A DNA stretch of 64,000 nucleotides, taken from assembly GCA_008828725.1 (NCBI GenBank), contig MEHQ01003342.1, positions 113,813 to 177,812 of the forward strand, in the 5' to 3' direction. A program made the position numbers and the translations under genes. The notes under the pieces are model-generated. The model saw only the letters and a list, made by a program, of their open reading frames with translations. It did not search any database and had not been told where the DNA came from. This document shows positions 18,903-31,172 of the stretch, one piece after another. The stretch is from Saccharina japonica (lineage: Eukaryota; Sar; Phaeophyceae; Laminariales; Laminariaceae). The first letter of the stretch is position 1, and the number at the start of each line of letters is the position of its first letter.

Positions 18903-21900
18903 ATGTGGCAAGAGAAGCCCATCGAGATGGAGGTGGAGGGGGAGGGCGTGGAGGTATACGACGAGGGGAGGGACCTGCGAAAGCGGCTTGACGAGGTCAC
19001 CGCTGCGCTGGTCGAAACGGGGGACCAGGCTGCCGCAATCGCGGGTTACCGCGGAGTGCTCGACTACGAGAGCACAGACCCTGCGGGGCCTTCGGAGAGC
19101 GTGGGGAAGGTGAAGGAGGAGGCTATCTACGGGCTGGCCAAAGCGTACGCGCACTCCAAGAGGTCAGTCGCTTGACGATGCTTGATTTACGGGACACGGC
19201 TACATCATTACTGTCGTTGTCGTTATTGCTGTTGTTGCTACTGCTGCTGCTGCTGTTGCTGCTGCTACCGCTGCTGCTGCAATGTTCGCTGTATGCCATA
19301 TCAAGGAATTTCGGTGTTGGGTTCGTCAAATGGAGATATATGAGCGAGCAGCCTAATAATATCCAGGTGAAGCTGCGGAGTATGCAGGGTGCAGGGTTAG
19401 GATTCCTGTAAGACGAGCACGAATGGCGTTCCTTGTATAACGTATACCAGTTATACCCGTACAGCTCTACGCACCGAGTCTAGTTGTGATGTGCCAGGTA
19501 TCGTAGAGACCGACTGCAAACGATTCGTCGGCGCTTTGAACGCAATAGCGTCAAAACTGACGGTTATCTACGCACGCGTACCTATTAACGTTGCCAATCG
19601 TCTACCAGACCCGGTTGGTCTAATAGACTATAAGGTCAGCAGTCAGCAGTCAGCAGTCTCGAGCGAAACCGTGAAGGTGCTGAGTGTTGGGTTGTGGTCG
19701 AGACGGGCACTTGCGATCCGGTTAACCGCCGACAGACACCTTGGGAACCGATGAGTAATTCCTTGGCTCCCGCACGGGCCAGCGGCCTCGTAGCGCTTTC
19801 ATTCAGAAAGCACGGCGCATCTGGAGCAAGCACCAAGCACGTTTGTGGCCCCCTTCGCGGAGGACGGTACTTGCGCGCGCACCCGTGCACCAGGGTATCT
19901 ACTGTAGATGTAGCTCCTTCCATATTCGTACACGCCTGGTCGATGCTCGTACGTATGTACGTTTGGTGTCCGCGGTCGAAGAAGCATCTGACCTCTATGA
20001 ATAAGACAAACGGACAGCTTGCCTCTCAGACAGTACTCTATCAGACCATAGACTAGAGGTATAGACTACCTACCTGGTAGGATATATATGCATAAACACC
20101 AGCCATCGACATGCAGTCGGCTAAAAAGCTGAAGGCTTTTCAGCCGCTGGCCTGTAAGATTGCAGCAGTCTCGGCTCTTTCGTCCTCTAATGAATCACGG
20201 CCCCGCCCCGCGCGCCCAACACCCAACACGTCAAGAGGGAGAGGGGTACTGTGCCTGCTAGGTATTGGTGGGAGGATAAGCAAATGCACGCCTGTGCGGA
20301 GCTTGGTTTGGCTGGGACACAACTAGACTCCCCCCCTTTTGAAGCTGTGCAAAGTGCAAGGATCGTGGAGGTGCTGTAGCCGCGCTGCTGCGTCGTGCTC
20401 TGCTGCAACATTTTCTGAGCATTCGTGAGGAACCAATGCGGCGTGTGGCTTGCTTACTCAATCACGCCCGGCGCCCTGAGGCGATTATGGAGTTGACCGT
20501 GTTGGTCGGCTTTTGTGTCTGTGTACGAGTTCACTCAGCGAGACCGTGTTCACAGCACCATCGCTCCCAGCATGATCGCGTGGGGCTCATTCACCCCGAC
20601 GAGACGCGGTTGGTTTACAGCCACTGCCGCCGCAATTAATCAGCACAAGTAACCCTTGCAAATCGGCGGCAAATCAACCTTCAACTCTGTGGCATGCCCG
20701 CGATAAAATTCCGAGTACACCCCCCTTACCCCTACGGTGCTCCGTCTCGAAAGGAATGCGTGGTCAGTGGTCAAATGACTAACGCAAGCAACAAATGAGT
20801 ACGCCTCCCCACCCCCCCCCCCCTTACCCCTCCCCGTCATGGCTCAGGTTCTCGGATGTAGTGGACCTCCTGAAGACTGCGTCACCGTTCTTCGCGACGA
20901 TTCCGAAGGCCCGAACGGCCAAGATCGTGCGCACGATCATCGACATCGTCTCGAAGGTCCCCGACTCGGTGGAGCTGCAAGACGCTCTCTGCCGGAAGGT
21001 GGTGGCGTGGTGCAAGGCGGAGAAGCGCAACTTTTTGCGGCAGCGCATCCAGAGCCGGCAAGCGGGTCTGGTAAGCACCCCGATCAAATATATATATATA
21101 TATATGTATATATGAGGAAAGCGAGAGGGCGATTTGGGAGAGGAGGGGAGGGGGGGAAGGAAGGGAAGGGGCCGGCAGGCGCAGGGACAGTGGAGGAGGA
21201 TGAGACGCGAGAGACGGATTGCCGACGGCGAAGCCGTTGGGCTGCTGCTGATCTATTCGTCCGTCGCGTGCTTTTTATCTGTTGACTCTGAGGCTGTTTT
21301 TTATAGACTGTTTTTGTGTTTTTTTGTAATGATTTCTGTTGTGTCAAAAAGGTCTCTGGCATCGCACGGTGGTGAATGACTCCCAACCAGCTGCTTCTGA
21401 CCCCAATCCCACCCACACTTTTTCATTGTGCAGACTAACCTCAGCTCGGTCCAATAGGCCACTCGTTGAGTCCTTCTGGAGAAACGGCTGCGTGTTATCT
21501 ATCGTCCCGAGATGTACGCCTACCTTACACACACGTTTTCCACACCCCTCCCCCAACCCGCCGTCGCGGGTTTTCCTCTGCGCCGTTTACGTCGCTCAGC
21601 TTTTCGAGCAAGGTAAGTACCAGGAAGCGGTGACGCTGCTCAACAGACTCCTCCGGGAGCTGAAGCGCATGGACGACAAGCAGCTTTTGGTGGAGACGCA
21701 CCTGGTGGAGGCGAGGGTGCACAACGCCCTGAGGAACACGCCCAAGGCCAAGGCGGCTCTCACCGCCGCGAGGACCGCTGGGAACTCCATCTACATCGCG
21801 CCTATCATGCAGGTGCGGCTTAATCAGGGCGAGGGGGGGGCGTGGAGTGTGGGGGGCGGAGGGAACGTTGCGCATTACGTCAGCAGTGGTATCCGTAGAC

Positions 21901-24900
21901 TGATTGCCCTCCAGCGTCCCTGAGGAGTAGACTTCTTGTGGGCCGCTCGGGAACGGTTCCTGACAGGAGTCGCTCACGAACGGTTCGTGATAAGATTCAT
22001 TCAGAAACGGTTACTGAACTGACAGGACTCGCTTAGGAATGGTTCCTGACCTGACAGGATTAATTCAAAAAAGGTTACTGACCTTACACGATTTGTTCAG
22101 GACGGTTCATGACAGGGTTCTTTCATCCAGAGGTTTTTGTGGACACTTAAATCTGAGCGGATGAGGACATAAGTAGCCGCATTGGTTTTTGTCCGCCCAG
22201 GTCGTAGTTGGGCCTGGCCGTATATATCGTGCCAGGCATGTTCGGATGTGTTGGGGGTAAAAACATCCATGCACCAATCATAATGCCCCCGAGGGTGCAA
22301 ACGATGGCCCTAGGCGGCTGCCGTCGACCAACGCCGGAAAGTCGCGCCTCTCAAGAGCTCGTCCGCGCGCTTGCTTGCTTTAGGCCCCATGCACGCACAC
22401 GTGAGGTATAAGGTGTTGCTCCCGCACCACCCCGTCGCACCTCTCACGCAAACCAACATATGAAGCCAGAAACACCCGCTCGCCACGTTTTCCCACTACG
22501 CGCTGCATTTCGTCTGCCGGAGACTGGCTCCGTGCAAGCTGTTTTTTGTTTTGTTGCTACATACGAGGATGAATGCTGCGCTCGGCTCTGCCGGAATATG
22601 ATTGTTTTTTTTTGTTTTCCCCGGAGGTTTCGACGCAAGGTGTTAAGGGGCCCCCCTATAAAGCCGCCAACCCCTGTGTGTTCTCTCGTTTGCCTGCCCT
22701 GGGCTCTCAGCCTGAAACTTCGCTCGTTTGCGTTTTCTCCTAGAGATTTTCAGTTTTCATCGCGAGTTCGCTTCTATCCAGCTAAATTATGTTCTCCCCT
22801 TCCCTCGTCCGTACGTTCGTTCTTTTCGCTTGCTTGTCCTGTGCGCGCCACCGCGACGCCGTTTCACAAACTATAGGCGGAGCTTGACGACATGTCGGGG
22901 ACCCTTCACTGCGAAGAGGGCGACTACAAGACGTCGTTTTCGTACTTCTTGGAGTCCTACGAGGCGTTCGACTCCCAGGAGGATGCGCGAGCGCTGCGAT
23001 CCCTCAAGGTGCAGAAACATCGCGCTCGGGAGAGAGAGAACGAGAACAGCGCTGTCTTTTCGGACCCCGTCCTATCAGAGCGCCCTTTGTGTGACACGCG
23101 ATGGGTTCTCGCTTCAGTAGGGTTTATGACTTAGTCCAGCTTCGACCAAGTGGTTGATAGCCAGCCCACACACTCACATTACACCTTGATTCTGATAAAT
23201 CTTCCTGATGGTCTTGGGTTACCGTTGGGGTTAAGGCTTAAAAGTCCTGTACCTTTCAACTATTTTGTCGAATCGATGATTTTGTCGAAGCTGGACCGAG
23301 GCCTATATGGCCCTCTCTCGCTACTCGTTGCCCGGGCGACTCATGCGGTGTCGGCTGCGAATGGCACGGCACAACCGCGCGCCCGCCGTGTTTGTACCGC
23401 TCTAGCTATACGGAGAACGGACGGGGTTGCACCTTGTGCGTGTCGTACGGCCGGGCGCGTTGCGTGTATGGCCCGACGTGAAGGCGGGACATCGATAGCT
23501 CCTAGCGTCACCAGGGGGAGGCAATCGAGGGCTTAAAACGAAAAATGTGTGTGACCCACCCCGAGCGTGCCTGCGTTCGGCACGCATGTGCATTAATTTA
23601 GTCGAAGGCGTGAGTCGGTGGCGCTTTAGAATCCGATCAGTTATCGATGGGGGGTAGAGAGAGCCTTTTAGGTCGCCCCGGAAGCTCGATGTTTGTTATT
23701 TTTACTTGCCCGTCTAAGAGACGGCCACAGATGCTACTGATCAAACACGGCGGCTTGGGCGCACCCCGATAATCATCGAGAAAGGTGGACCTTGCCCGGA
23801 GCTTAAAAAAACACTCGCCCCCTCTCTACGGCAAGCCCTCTTTTTCCAACGGACACCCCTACGACGTTGTGCTGCCCTGACTTTCCTCGAACCAGCTACT
23901 TTTCGAGCGATTGGCGTCTCAACAAGCTTTTGTCTCATTGCTTATCCTTTCCCTGTCTGTTGTCGCTCCGATGCTCCCGCCGCGCGCGCAGTACATGCTC
24001 CTGTGCAAAGTGTTGCAAGGGTCGGCGAGCGAGGTGGGGGCCATCATGGCGGGCAAGTGGGGGGTGAAGCACACGGGGGCTGAGCTGGATGCGATGTCGG
24101 AGGTGGCTAAATCTGCGAAGAACAGGTGAGTGGTTGGTTTGTTGGGCACGTGTACCCCGGCGGCGGAGCGCAAGCACGGGCTACCTCCAGTAGTACAAGG
24201 TTTTTGCAGGAGACGCGTTCTCCTCTCCAGCCCGCTCGTTGCTAGCGACGCTGAGCTGCGCTATGCCCGCGAAGGTTGCTATCCTCCCGCGGCCTTGTTT
24301 AGGTCGGAGTGGGGGGAGAGCTGGGTATGTGTTCGTTCCCCGCGGGATATTATGCTCTCGATGCTCGGTATTGGCAAGTTGCATCTGCGAGGAATGGAGC
24401 TACCAAATTTGGTGTCATTTCCACGTTTTTGGCTCGCGCTTCTCGCGACGGTCTGGTTGCGCATTGACAATAACCTGCCCATATTTCTCGCTCTCTCCGC
24501 GCTTTCTCGGTTTGTTTGGTAAGGGCGTGAGCCGCCGCCGCCGCCCTTGTTATTGTCGGATGAAGTTTTCCGACCCGTTTCTCTTCCGCCGTGGGCCGCC
24601 CCTGCCCCCCCCCCCAAAAAAAAACTCTTATGCCGATCGGTTTTTTGGAAACGCCAATCAAGGTCTTTGGAAGAATTCGACGCAGCAGTGTCGGTGCACG
24701 GGAAGACGCTGGAGAAAGACCTGCTCATCAAGCACCACTTGCAGATTCTGTACGACCAGCTGCTCGAGTCCAACTTGCTCAAGATCATCCAGGTGCCTGC
24801 TTCAACGGGAACGTCCCATTTTGTTTTTGTTTTTTCCGGAGACTTACTGAATGAACACGAAGTGTAACGCTTGTAGTACTGCAGACCCTTTTGTTACTGC

Positions 24901-25959
24901 GAGACGTTCTATGTTCTACTTGATTCCTAGTATTAATAGTTTGGCGAAACGTGGGTGTAATTTTCAAGAGGTTGCGCGTCCCCCATCCCCTTTTTTTTGA
25001 GCCGACGCCTGTCCTCAGCTCTCTGGAGATCCTGTCGTGTTTTGCAACCCCGGTATCCCTGACAGACGAATATTTTCGAACCCTGTCCCTTCTTATTGAT
25101 GCAGCCGTTTAGCTGTGTGGAGCTCGACCACGTCGCGGAGCTGATCAAGCTGCCGGTAGATAGGGTGGAACTTAAGCTGAGCCAGATGATCTTGGACAAG
25201 AAATTGCTCGGTATTCTGGACCAGGGCAAGGGGCAGCTCATAATTTACGAGGAGACGACCGGGGACAAGGTACGGGGTGGGGTTGTGCTGGAGGCATCTC
25301 AGTCCATGATTCATACTGCAAATAGATCGACATATTGATAGTTTCCTAGTCACCTGCAGACATTTGCCTCGCAGTTATTTTAGCGGAAGTCTATTTTATT
25401 TTTATGTCCTGCTGTAGCGGGCGTGGGTGTAGTATGCGCTCTGAAATAGCTGTGGTTTCTTCGAGTTTTCAGTCGCAGTTTCCCTCTCCTCTGTTGTGTT
25501 ACCACTGACTTTGCTGGAACCGACGTGGGGTCTTGTTGTATGATATGTATGGGCTCTTGGGGTTCCCGCGTAATAGTTTATTCATGTATTCTCCCCTCCC
25601 CCCAACAGACTCTTCTAGCTTAGCAAGTGTCTCTAGTAGGAGTGGGAACGGTGCTCCGTCTCGAAAGGCATGCGTGGTCAATGGTTAAATGACTAAGGCT
25701 AGCAACGAATGAGTACGCCCCCCCTCCCCGCCAACAGACTTTTTTGGCTTAGCATAGTCCTGTGACGATGCTCCGTTCTGGCGTCGTAGCTATCCGAGGT
25801 CGATGGCTGTCACGAATATTATGCTATGACATTTCACTAAGCGCTCTCGTTTTGCTGATGCAGGTGTTCACGGATGGCCTGGAGGTGATGTCCAATATGG
25901 GGGCCGTCGTGGACAGCCTCTTCGCCCGCGTACAGAACAACCTCGTTCAGACAATGTAG
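18903..25959 (+). CDS. PSMD11: 26S proteasome regulatory lid subunit RPN6 (PSMD11), complete
   Basis: RPN6 is a structural subunit of the proteasome lid that clamps lid and core together. Eight exons: 18903-19162, 20848-21070, 21600-21812, 22877-23008, 23992-24125, 24663-24792, 25105-25269 and 25864-25959. All introns are GT-AG, all phases join, giving 450 residues (human 422). The N-terminal helical-repeat part shows [20 protein letters not shown] and ARAALT-like [17 protein letters not shown]. The middle shows [20 protein letters not shown] and [16 protein letters not shown]. The C-terminal PCI domain shows [34 protein letters not shown], and [19 protein letters not shown]. The last exon, ending [21 protein letters not shown], matches the final helix. 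The start is the first ATG of the open exon; the N-terminus is 25-30 residues longer and more acidic than in animals. No missing residues or breaks. Confidence 0.97.
20745..20835 (+). repeat. C-tract element type A in RPN6 intron 1
   Basis: Blocks GCTCCGTCTCGAAAGGAATG, CAAATGACTAACGCAAGC, AACAAATGAGTACGCC and then a C-run. It ends about 12 bp before the 3' splice site at 20847. TGACTAAC resembles a eukaryotic branch point and the C-run serves as polypyrimidine tract. Confidence 0.8.
21091..21116. repeat. TA microsatellite
   Basis: (TA)n just inside RPN6 intron 2. A similar run is at 37501-37524 in ATR intron 7. Confidence 0.85.
21948..22130. repeat. Imperfect tandem repeat of about 28-32 bp in RPN6 intron 3
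   Basis: Six degenerate units, each with a core like AACGGTTCCTGACAGGA followed by a C/T-rich TCGCTCAG or TTCATTCAG. Later units are more diverged. No coding role. Confidence 0.75.
25645..25735 (+). repeat. C-tract element type A in RPN6 intron 7
   Basis: Copy with GTGCTCCGTCTCGAAAGGCA, AAATGACTAAGGCTAGC, GAATGAGTACGCCCCCCC. It ends about 130 bp before the acceptor of exon 8. A related C-rich segment starting TCCCCTCCCCCCAACAGAC (near 25592) flanks it. Confidence 0.75.
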
Positions 25960-26460
25960 TATTCGCGGTCAAGCCGGGATGTTGGGACTGATTTTGTTTT
26001 GGATGGGGAAGCAGAGACTGTGGACCAGACGGGCGCCTTGACGGAGACCATCGCTTATTTTTCGCGTGTCGTGCTCGGTGTCGAGCTCTGGGGTGACAGG
26101 CTAGCCTTTGCCTCCTTTGACGTTGCCTGCCTCTGTTGCTGAGTGCGGTGTGGATCGACGTAATTACGGTTGACACCTGGTGCAACGTGCGACAAGGGAA
26201 AATATACGATGCCTGACGTATTAAACTGTCTGCAGTGTGCCCATATGCATTGAATGCTGTGGCTTCCGACACTAAAAAATGATGAATTGCGCTCACCCCG
26301 TTCAGACCTGCACCACCGTTGTAGGGACAAAGCACTTGCAATTAGTCTGCCCGGCTTGGCTGACGTGACTGGAAACGCACGACCATTCCACGTAGTATTC
26401 TCCAGTCTGTGACTGGAGTGGTCATTTGGAAATTCAAAACTCGTAACAGATTTCCCGTGA

Positions 26461-26542
26461 AAAAAGTGGTCGAGATAATCAAGTGAATAAGTGACCCCCA
26501 AAAAGTGGTCGAGATAATCAAGTGAATAAGTGACCCCCAAAA
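26461..26542. repeat. Two-copy tandem repeat of 38-39 bp
   Basis: GTGGTCGAGATAATCAAGTG followed by AATAAGTGACCCCCAAAA occurs twice head to tail without differences. Confidence 0.9.
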
Positions 26543-26827
26543 ACACCCCCCGGGTAACCCCTCGTCCGCTTGACCCTCAAAGCCCGTTCTTGGCGCACGG
26601 CAGCAGCGTCGCGCTAGTTTCTGCACGCCTCGACAGCCTAGCACAAACCGTGCGCCTCTGCGGAGTATCAGCATCAGAGGTGGGGTGTGTGCGACACGCC
26701 GAGAACAGCAGCAAACACCAAGCAGATCAACACGCAACACACGCCGAGCACTGAATGACCTCTGGGAGTTCCACAAATATTGTTTGAACAGGGGGAAGGT
26801 GGGTTAGTTGTGATGGCCGGCTGCGGG

Positions 26828-26991
26828 CAAAGATGTCGGGAGACATGTCAAGCAAGGCAAAACGTGCGCTGTCAAGGGTGTAGGGCGGAAGTGTACCACA
26901 CTAAAACATAGTAGTTTGGTGTCAGTCACGGCATGTCAAGGCAAACCTGCTGTCTGTCAAGGGTTGAAAGTCCTGTCTCCCGACATCTTTG
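26828..26991. mobile_element. hAT-like MITE, copy 4 (164 bp)
   Basis: Same length and orientation as copy 2, with perfect terminal inverted repeats, flanked by the 8-bp duplication GCTGCGGG (26820-26827, 26992-26999). Near-identity to the copy at 7878, 19 kb away, argues for recent amplification. Confidence 0.95.
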
Positions 26992-27514
26992 GCTGCGGGT
27001 ATGTACGAGACACATGCCACGTACCACGCCTCGTCAGCCCGCAACAGCAACGAACAGTGAACGGCGACTCTGGATCGGTATGCATCTGCCGTACGCAGTG
27101 TGTGTGCCATTGTGCCTTGGACTTCTCGCCGTTCGTAGTTCGGCCATGGTCAACAACAGCAACAACAGCAGTAGGTCAAATGCTGGCAGGGTGTCTACGT
27201 CAAATGCTGGCAGGGTACCCAAGATGGCCACGTGTGTGTGACTGCTGTACAGCTACAGTACTATACTGTACACTGTACTGCTGCTGCTGTAAAGTCTACG
27301 AGTACGAAGAGGCGCGCGCCGAGTGCGCTTCCCTTCGTCTCTAGGCCCGAGCCCGCGCCAGCCGACTGTAGTTTGGCGACAGAGAGGCCCACCGATCGTC
27401 GGCTGCGCTTCGGGCGCGAAGCAACGTCGCTGTGTCACCATCCAACTCATCGATCGTGCTGCTGCTGCTGCTTGCTTGCTGCATGGATGATATCTTGAAT
27501 TTAGAGACCGTGCT

Positions 27515-28425
27515 TTTTTTCGATTTGAAAATCTGATGACCCAAGTCGTGGCCGAATCGAAAAAATTCCGGTCAGATTTTGTATAATCGGACTGCATAGG
27601 CTAATTCTTGTGCAGTCGGAAACGTGGATCGAAAAAGCCGGTTTCCGATTGGGGACCCAATCGGGCTTTCTTATACTGTTGAAAAAAGAAAAAAGAGCTT
27701 TTTCGATCCCAACTTTTTCGATTGAGAAATCCAATCCACGAATGAATCCCGTCGAAAAACTCTGAGAAATCCAATCCACGAATGAATCCCGTCGAAAAAC
27801 TCGAGTTTTTCGACGGGATTCGTGGATTGGATTTCTCAATCGAAAAAGTTTTGAAGCTCACCGCATCTCTCTTCACCCCTCCAAACACACGGTCACACCA
27901 CCCAGCGGCAGCCTAAACACCTCTCCGATGCTGGGTTGACTGCTCTACTGCTGCTGCTGCTCTCTACTGCTGCTTCTGCTGCTGTTCGCAGCGTAGCACC
28001 TCCTAGAACCCGCGAGTAGGACACGAAGCAGTTTTCAATTGTCGTATCAACCGCCCCCAGGAAGAGCACAAAAAACTGCAAAATCGGTCCGATTGACGAT
28101 AGGGAAGGCATCCAGACACCCCCCGTCGAATTTATAGTGGATCGGAAAACGAGTTTTTCGATCCTCTCAATCCGACGGCATAAAAATTAGCCATAGGACG
28201 GTGCTTTCGTTTTTGAGATCGAAGAATACAAATCTGAAGCTTGAAATCGAAATGCATAGGAAACGACCTAACCCAAGGCCGTTTCCTATGCGGTTCGATT
28301 TCGAGCTTCAGATTTGTATTTTTCGATGCAAAAAACGAAAGCACCGTCCTATCTAATGCAGTCCGATTGTGCAAAATCTGACCGGAAAAAAATCGATTTG
28401 AGAATCAGATGGCCCAAGTCGTCAG
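27515..28425. mobile_element. Nested foldback element(s)
   Basis: Two large hairpins are visible. At 27724-27850 the block AATCCAATCCACGAATGAAT with GTCGAAAAACTC occurs twice directly, then once inverted. At 28185-28355 the arms ACGGTGCTTTCGTTTTT and CGAAATGCATAGGAAACG pair across a short loop at about 28270. The outer parts are also related: CCGGTCAGATTTTGTATAAT near 27567 recurs inverted near 28365-28385. No coding frame. A foldback-type transposon, or two nested ones, is the simplest reading. Confidence 0.7.
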
Positions 28426-28519
28426 AGTTTGGCCTCTCCGTATATATACCCAGACTTTACAGCAGCAGCAGCCTTATTATTTTACGGTTGTTTCTATACT
28501 GCTGTATCAGAGTACTGGT

Positions 28520-29155
28520 GGCCTAAATACTCGGAGTACTTGGAGTATAAGCAGTACTGAAGGCCCAAATACTCCGAGTATACTGGGAGGATGAGCAGTA
28601 CTTATACTCGAATACAAGCAGTAGTACTCGGAGTAAAAACATGTAAATTGCTCGGAGTACTCCGAGAAATCGAGAGGATCGGACACCGAAATACTGCGAG
28701 TACACAAAGTACCTGAAGCATTTTTTCCCCAGAAAACTCTAACTATACTCCGAGGTAATGGGAGCATCGGTGATTTTTGAAATGCTATAAACGCCAGTCA
28801 CATGCCCCCAGAACCTGGGAGCAATGACGGCCGAGAGTCTTGTTAATGATGCAAAGATGCTCCTAACGTACTTCACACTCCGAGTATACTCCGAGTTCAA
28901 GTACATTTCGTACTCCGAGTTAGAGTACTGGCCGTCTGAATACTCGGAGTACTTGGAGTATGAGCAGTACTGAAGCCCCAAAAACCCGACATACTCCAAG
29001 GACACGAAATATCGAGAGTGTTCATACCCGAAATACTCCGAGTACGAGCAGTATCCCGGAGTATCGAACCCCGAAATACTCCGAGTACACGAAGCACCTG
29101 AGATATTTTATCTCCAATATTATATATACTCCTTAATTTACTCCAAGGTACTCGG
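28520..29155. repeat. Field of ACTCCGAGTA palindromes
   Basis: The 10-mer ACTCGGAGTA / TACTCCGAGT and close variants occur more than fifteen times in both orientations at irregular spacing, often as AATACTCCGAGTA or GTACTTGGAGTA, with GAGCAGTACTGA in between. Two longer pieces (near 28528-28560 and 28937-28975) are direct duplicates. It encodes nothing recognisable. Confidence 0.8.
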
Positions 29156-29159
29156 AGCA

Positions 29160-30180
29160 TTTGTGCAACATTGAACACAACGAGGAACTACCCCTGAGCC
29201 CGCAGGAAAAACGCCGGACAGATACGAGTACTTGCATTTTTTTTCAAGACTGGAGACTAGCAACGCGAATGATACTCATTCGATTGCGATACAAGCACAA
29301 TGTGGTAATGCTTTTGAGCAACCCGCCGCGTTCCAGTGCCTCTAATATCAACAGCGGTTGAGCCGACAGCGATCGAGTCGTAATGCGGGCGTTATTGCCG
29401 TTCTCGGAGCAGCGAAGGACGCGCGTTCATGATTATTCACTAGTGATACCGCCGTTGACTGCCATACTTGTGGAAATAGTTTCGTGCCTGCAATGATCGT
29501 ACCCACCAAGAATTGTAGGGAACATGAAAGTATTGATAGTGCCATCGGCTGTCATACTAGTAGAGATGCCGTTTTCACGTCACCTACGCCGCGGATGGTC
29601 ATTGGCTACAGATTAGGAGCGATGACGCCAGGGTAAGGCAGCGTGTCCCTTTTCGCTTGGAACAAGCCTACGTTGTCTATCGACAGACGACGCGGGCCAC
29701 ATTTATTTATGGTCGTGAAAATCGAGAAACGCCGGCCATTGTTTTTACGCACAAATAGTCAGTTGTGAAAGGCTTGACTCCTACAACTGAGCTGTGCGCT
29801 CGAATACAACATGCGCTGTACCTGGCTGTGCGCTTGGATACAATATGGCGGCATACAAGAAATAGCGGGTATAAAGATGTCTCGATACGTATGCTGTAGC
29901 TCTAAAGCAGGCCGCAAAGTAAATGGCAGGGGACAAGGAACAGCATCAGCACGCCACGGGAAATACTTCTACGACACCGCAGAGTTCTACTCTATATTTC
30001 TTACTGTTCATTTGAGCACTACAAGAACAAACTTAGCAGCAAGCAGATTTACTGCTTGCTGCTGTATCAGGATCAGCGATTCCGGGCAAGGTGCTATTGT
30101 TGCCGATGTTCGCCTGTTCACTCCGTTCATCGGATACGAACCTTGTTCGATAACGTTACTTTGCTATCTTATTCGAGTGT
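29160..30180. other. About 1 kb without recognisable content
   Basis: Non-repetitive as far as I can see within this window. The longest frame (29811-30221, +) has no familiar motif and unlike codon use. I call no gene here. Confidence 0.5.
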
Positions 30181-30181
30181 A

Positions 30182-30376
30182 CAGAACCCCTGATAAGAAA
30201 ACGAGCAATAAGAAAGTGTAAAGGAAAGGCACTGCCATCACGAAAGGCAGGCCGGGATTTACAGGAACACAATGAATCCAGGCCCCGTTATACTGAAGTT
30301 AGTGTAGCAAGCATCTACTCTCGAAAAACAAACCCAGCATAACACAGCTTTCCTGCTTCTTATTTGGTGTCCTACG
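30182..30376. mobile_element. Mariner-like MITE, diverged copy
   Basis: Flanked by TA and related to 12724-12908 and 41285-41457: left end CAGAACCCCTGATAAGAAAA, right end TTTCCTGCTTCTTATTTGG then TGTCCTACG, with the interior block GAAGTTAGTGTAGCAAGCA. An insertion in the left half makes it longer. Confidence 0.55.
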
Positions 30377-31172
30377 TATACTGCTGCTGTACTACGGTAT
30401 ATATAATAGCGGCCATGCATCGCCAGATCAATCGGTACCTTTTAGCCGCTCTCACTTGGAACTTGCAACACGCACGTTCAACTTGTTGCTGAAGTTTGCA
30501 GCCTCCTCGACATTCCAACCCAACTAATTAAGCAGTACGCTGGGGGACAGCACGGCGACACATATATCGTTGGCGCTGCGTTTTTATTTCAGAACCAAAC
30601 GTAAACGTAAACGATACGAAGAAATACAAGAAAAAAAACAGGAACAGCACGAAGCGAAGCAGCAGCAAAAGCGTGGGTTCCGAATGCAACTTGGAACATA
30701 ACCTTGCCAAATGGTGTTACGTATATGTGGTTCTTACTACTCTCGCCCATAGTCGCTGTCATCGCCGTCAATCCAAGACTAGGGACAGGAAAAACAAAAC
30801 AGAAATAGAAACAAAAAATTAAGGACAAGACCGAAAAAACGAAAACAAAAACGAAAAAAAAAAGTTGGGCGCGAAAAAACGGTTCCCCGCCACCCTACAT
30901 GCGACAATTTGAAAATTCAAATAGAAACCTGGAAAACACGAAGAACCCACGATGGTCAGGTTCAAGGCTCCGGTCCTCGCTCCTCTTTGATGGCCGAGCG
31001 CGGGACTTCTGGCCAGGCCAAGAGGGTTCCTGGTCGACACCATGGAACTCTGTTCAATGACATTGGTGTTGGTTCTTCGTCAGGTGCAGCAGCAGTGACA
31101 CCGCCCGAGCATGGTTCTGCCTCTGCAGGTGCCAGCAAAGCAGCACCAGCAGCAGCAGCAGCAGCAGCCAGC

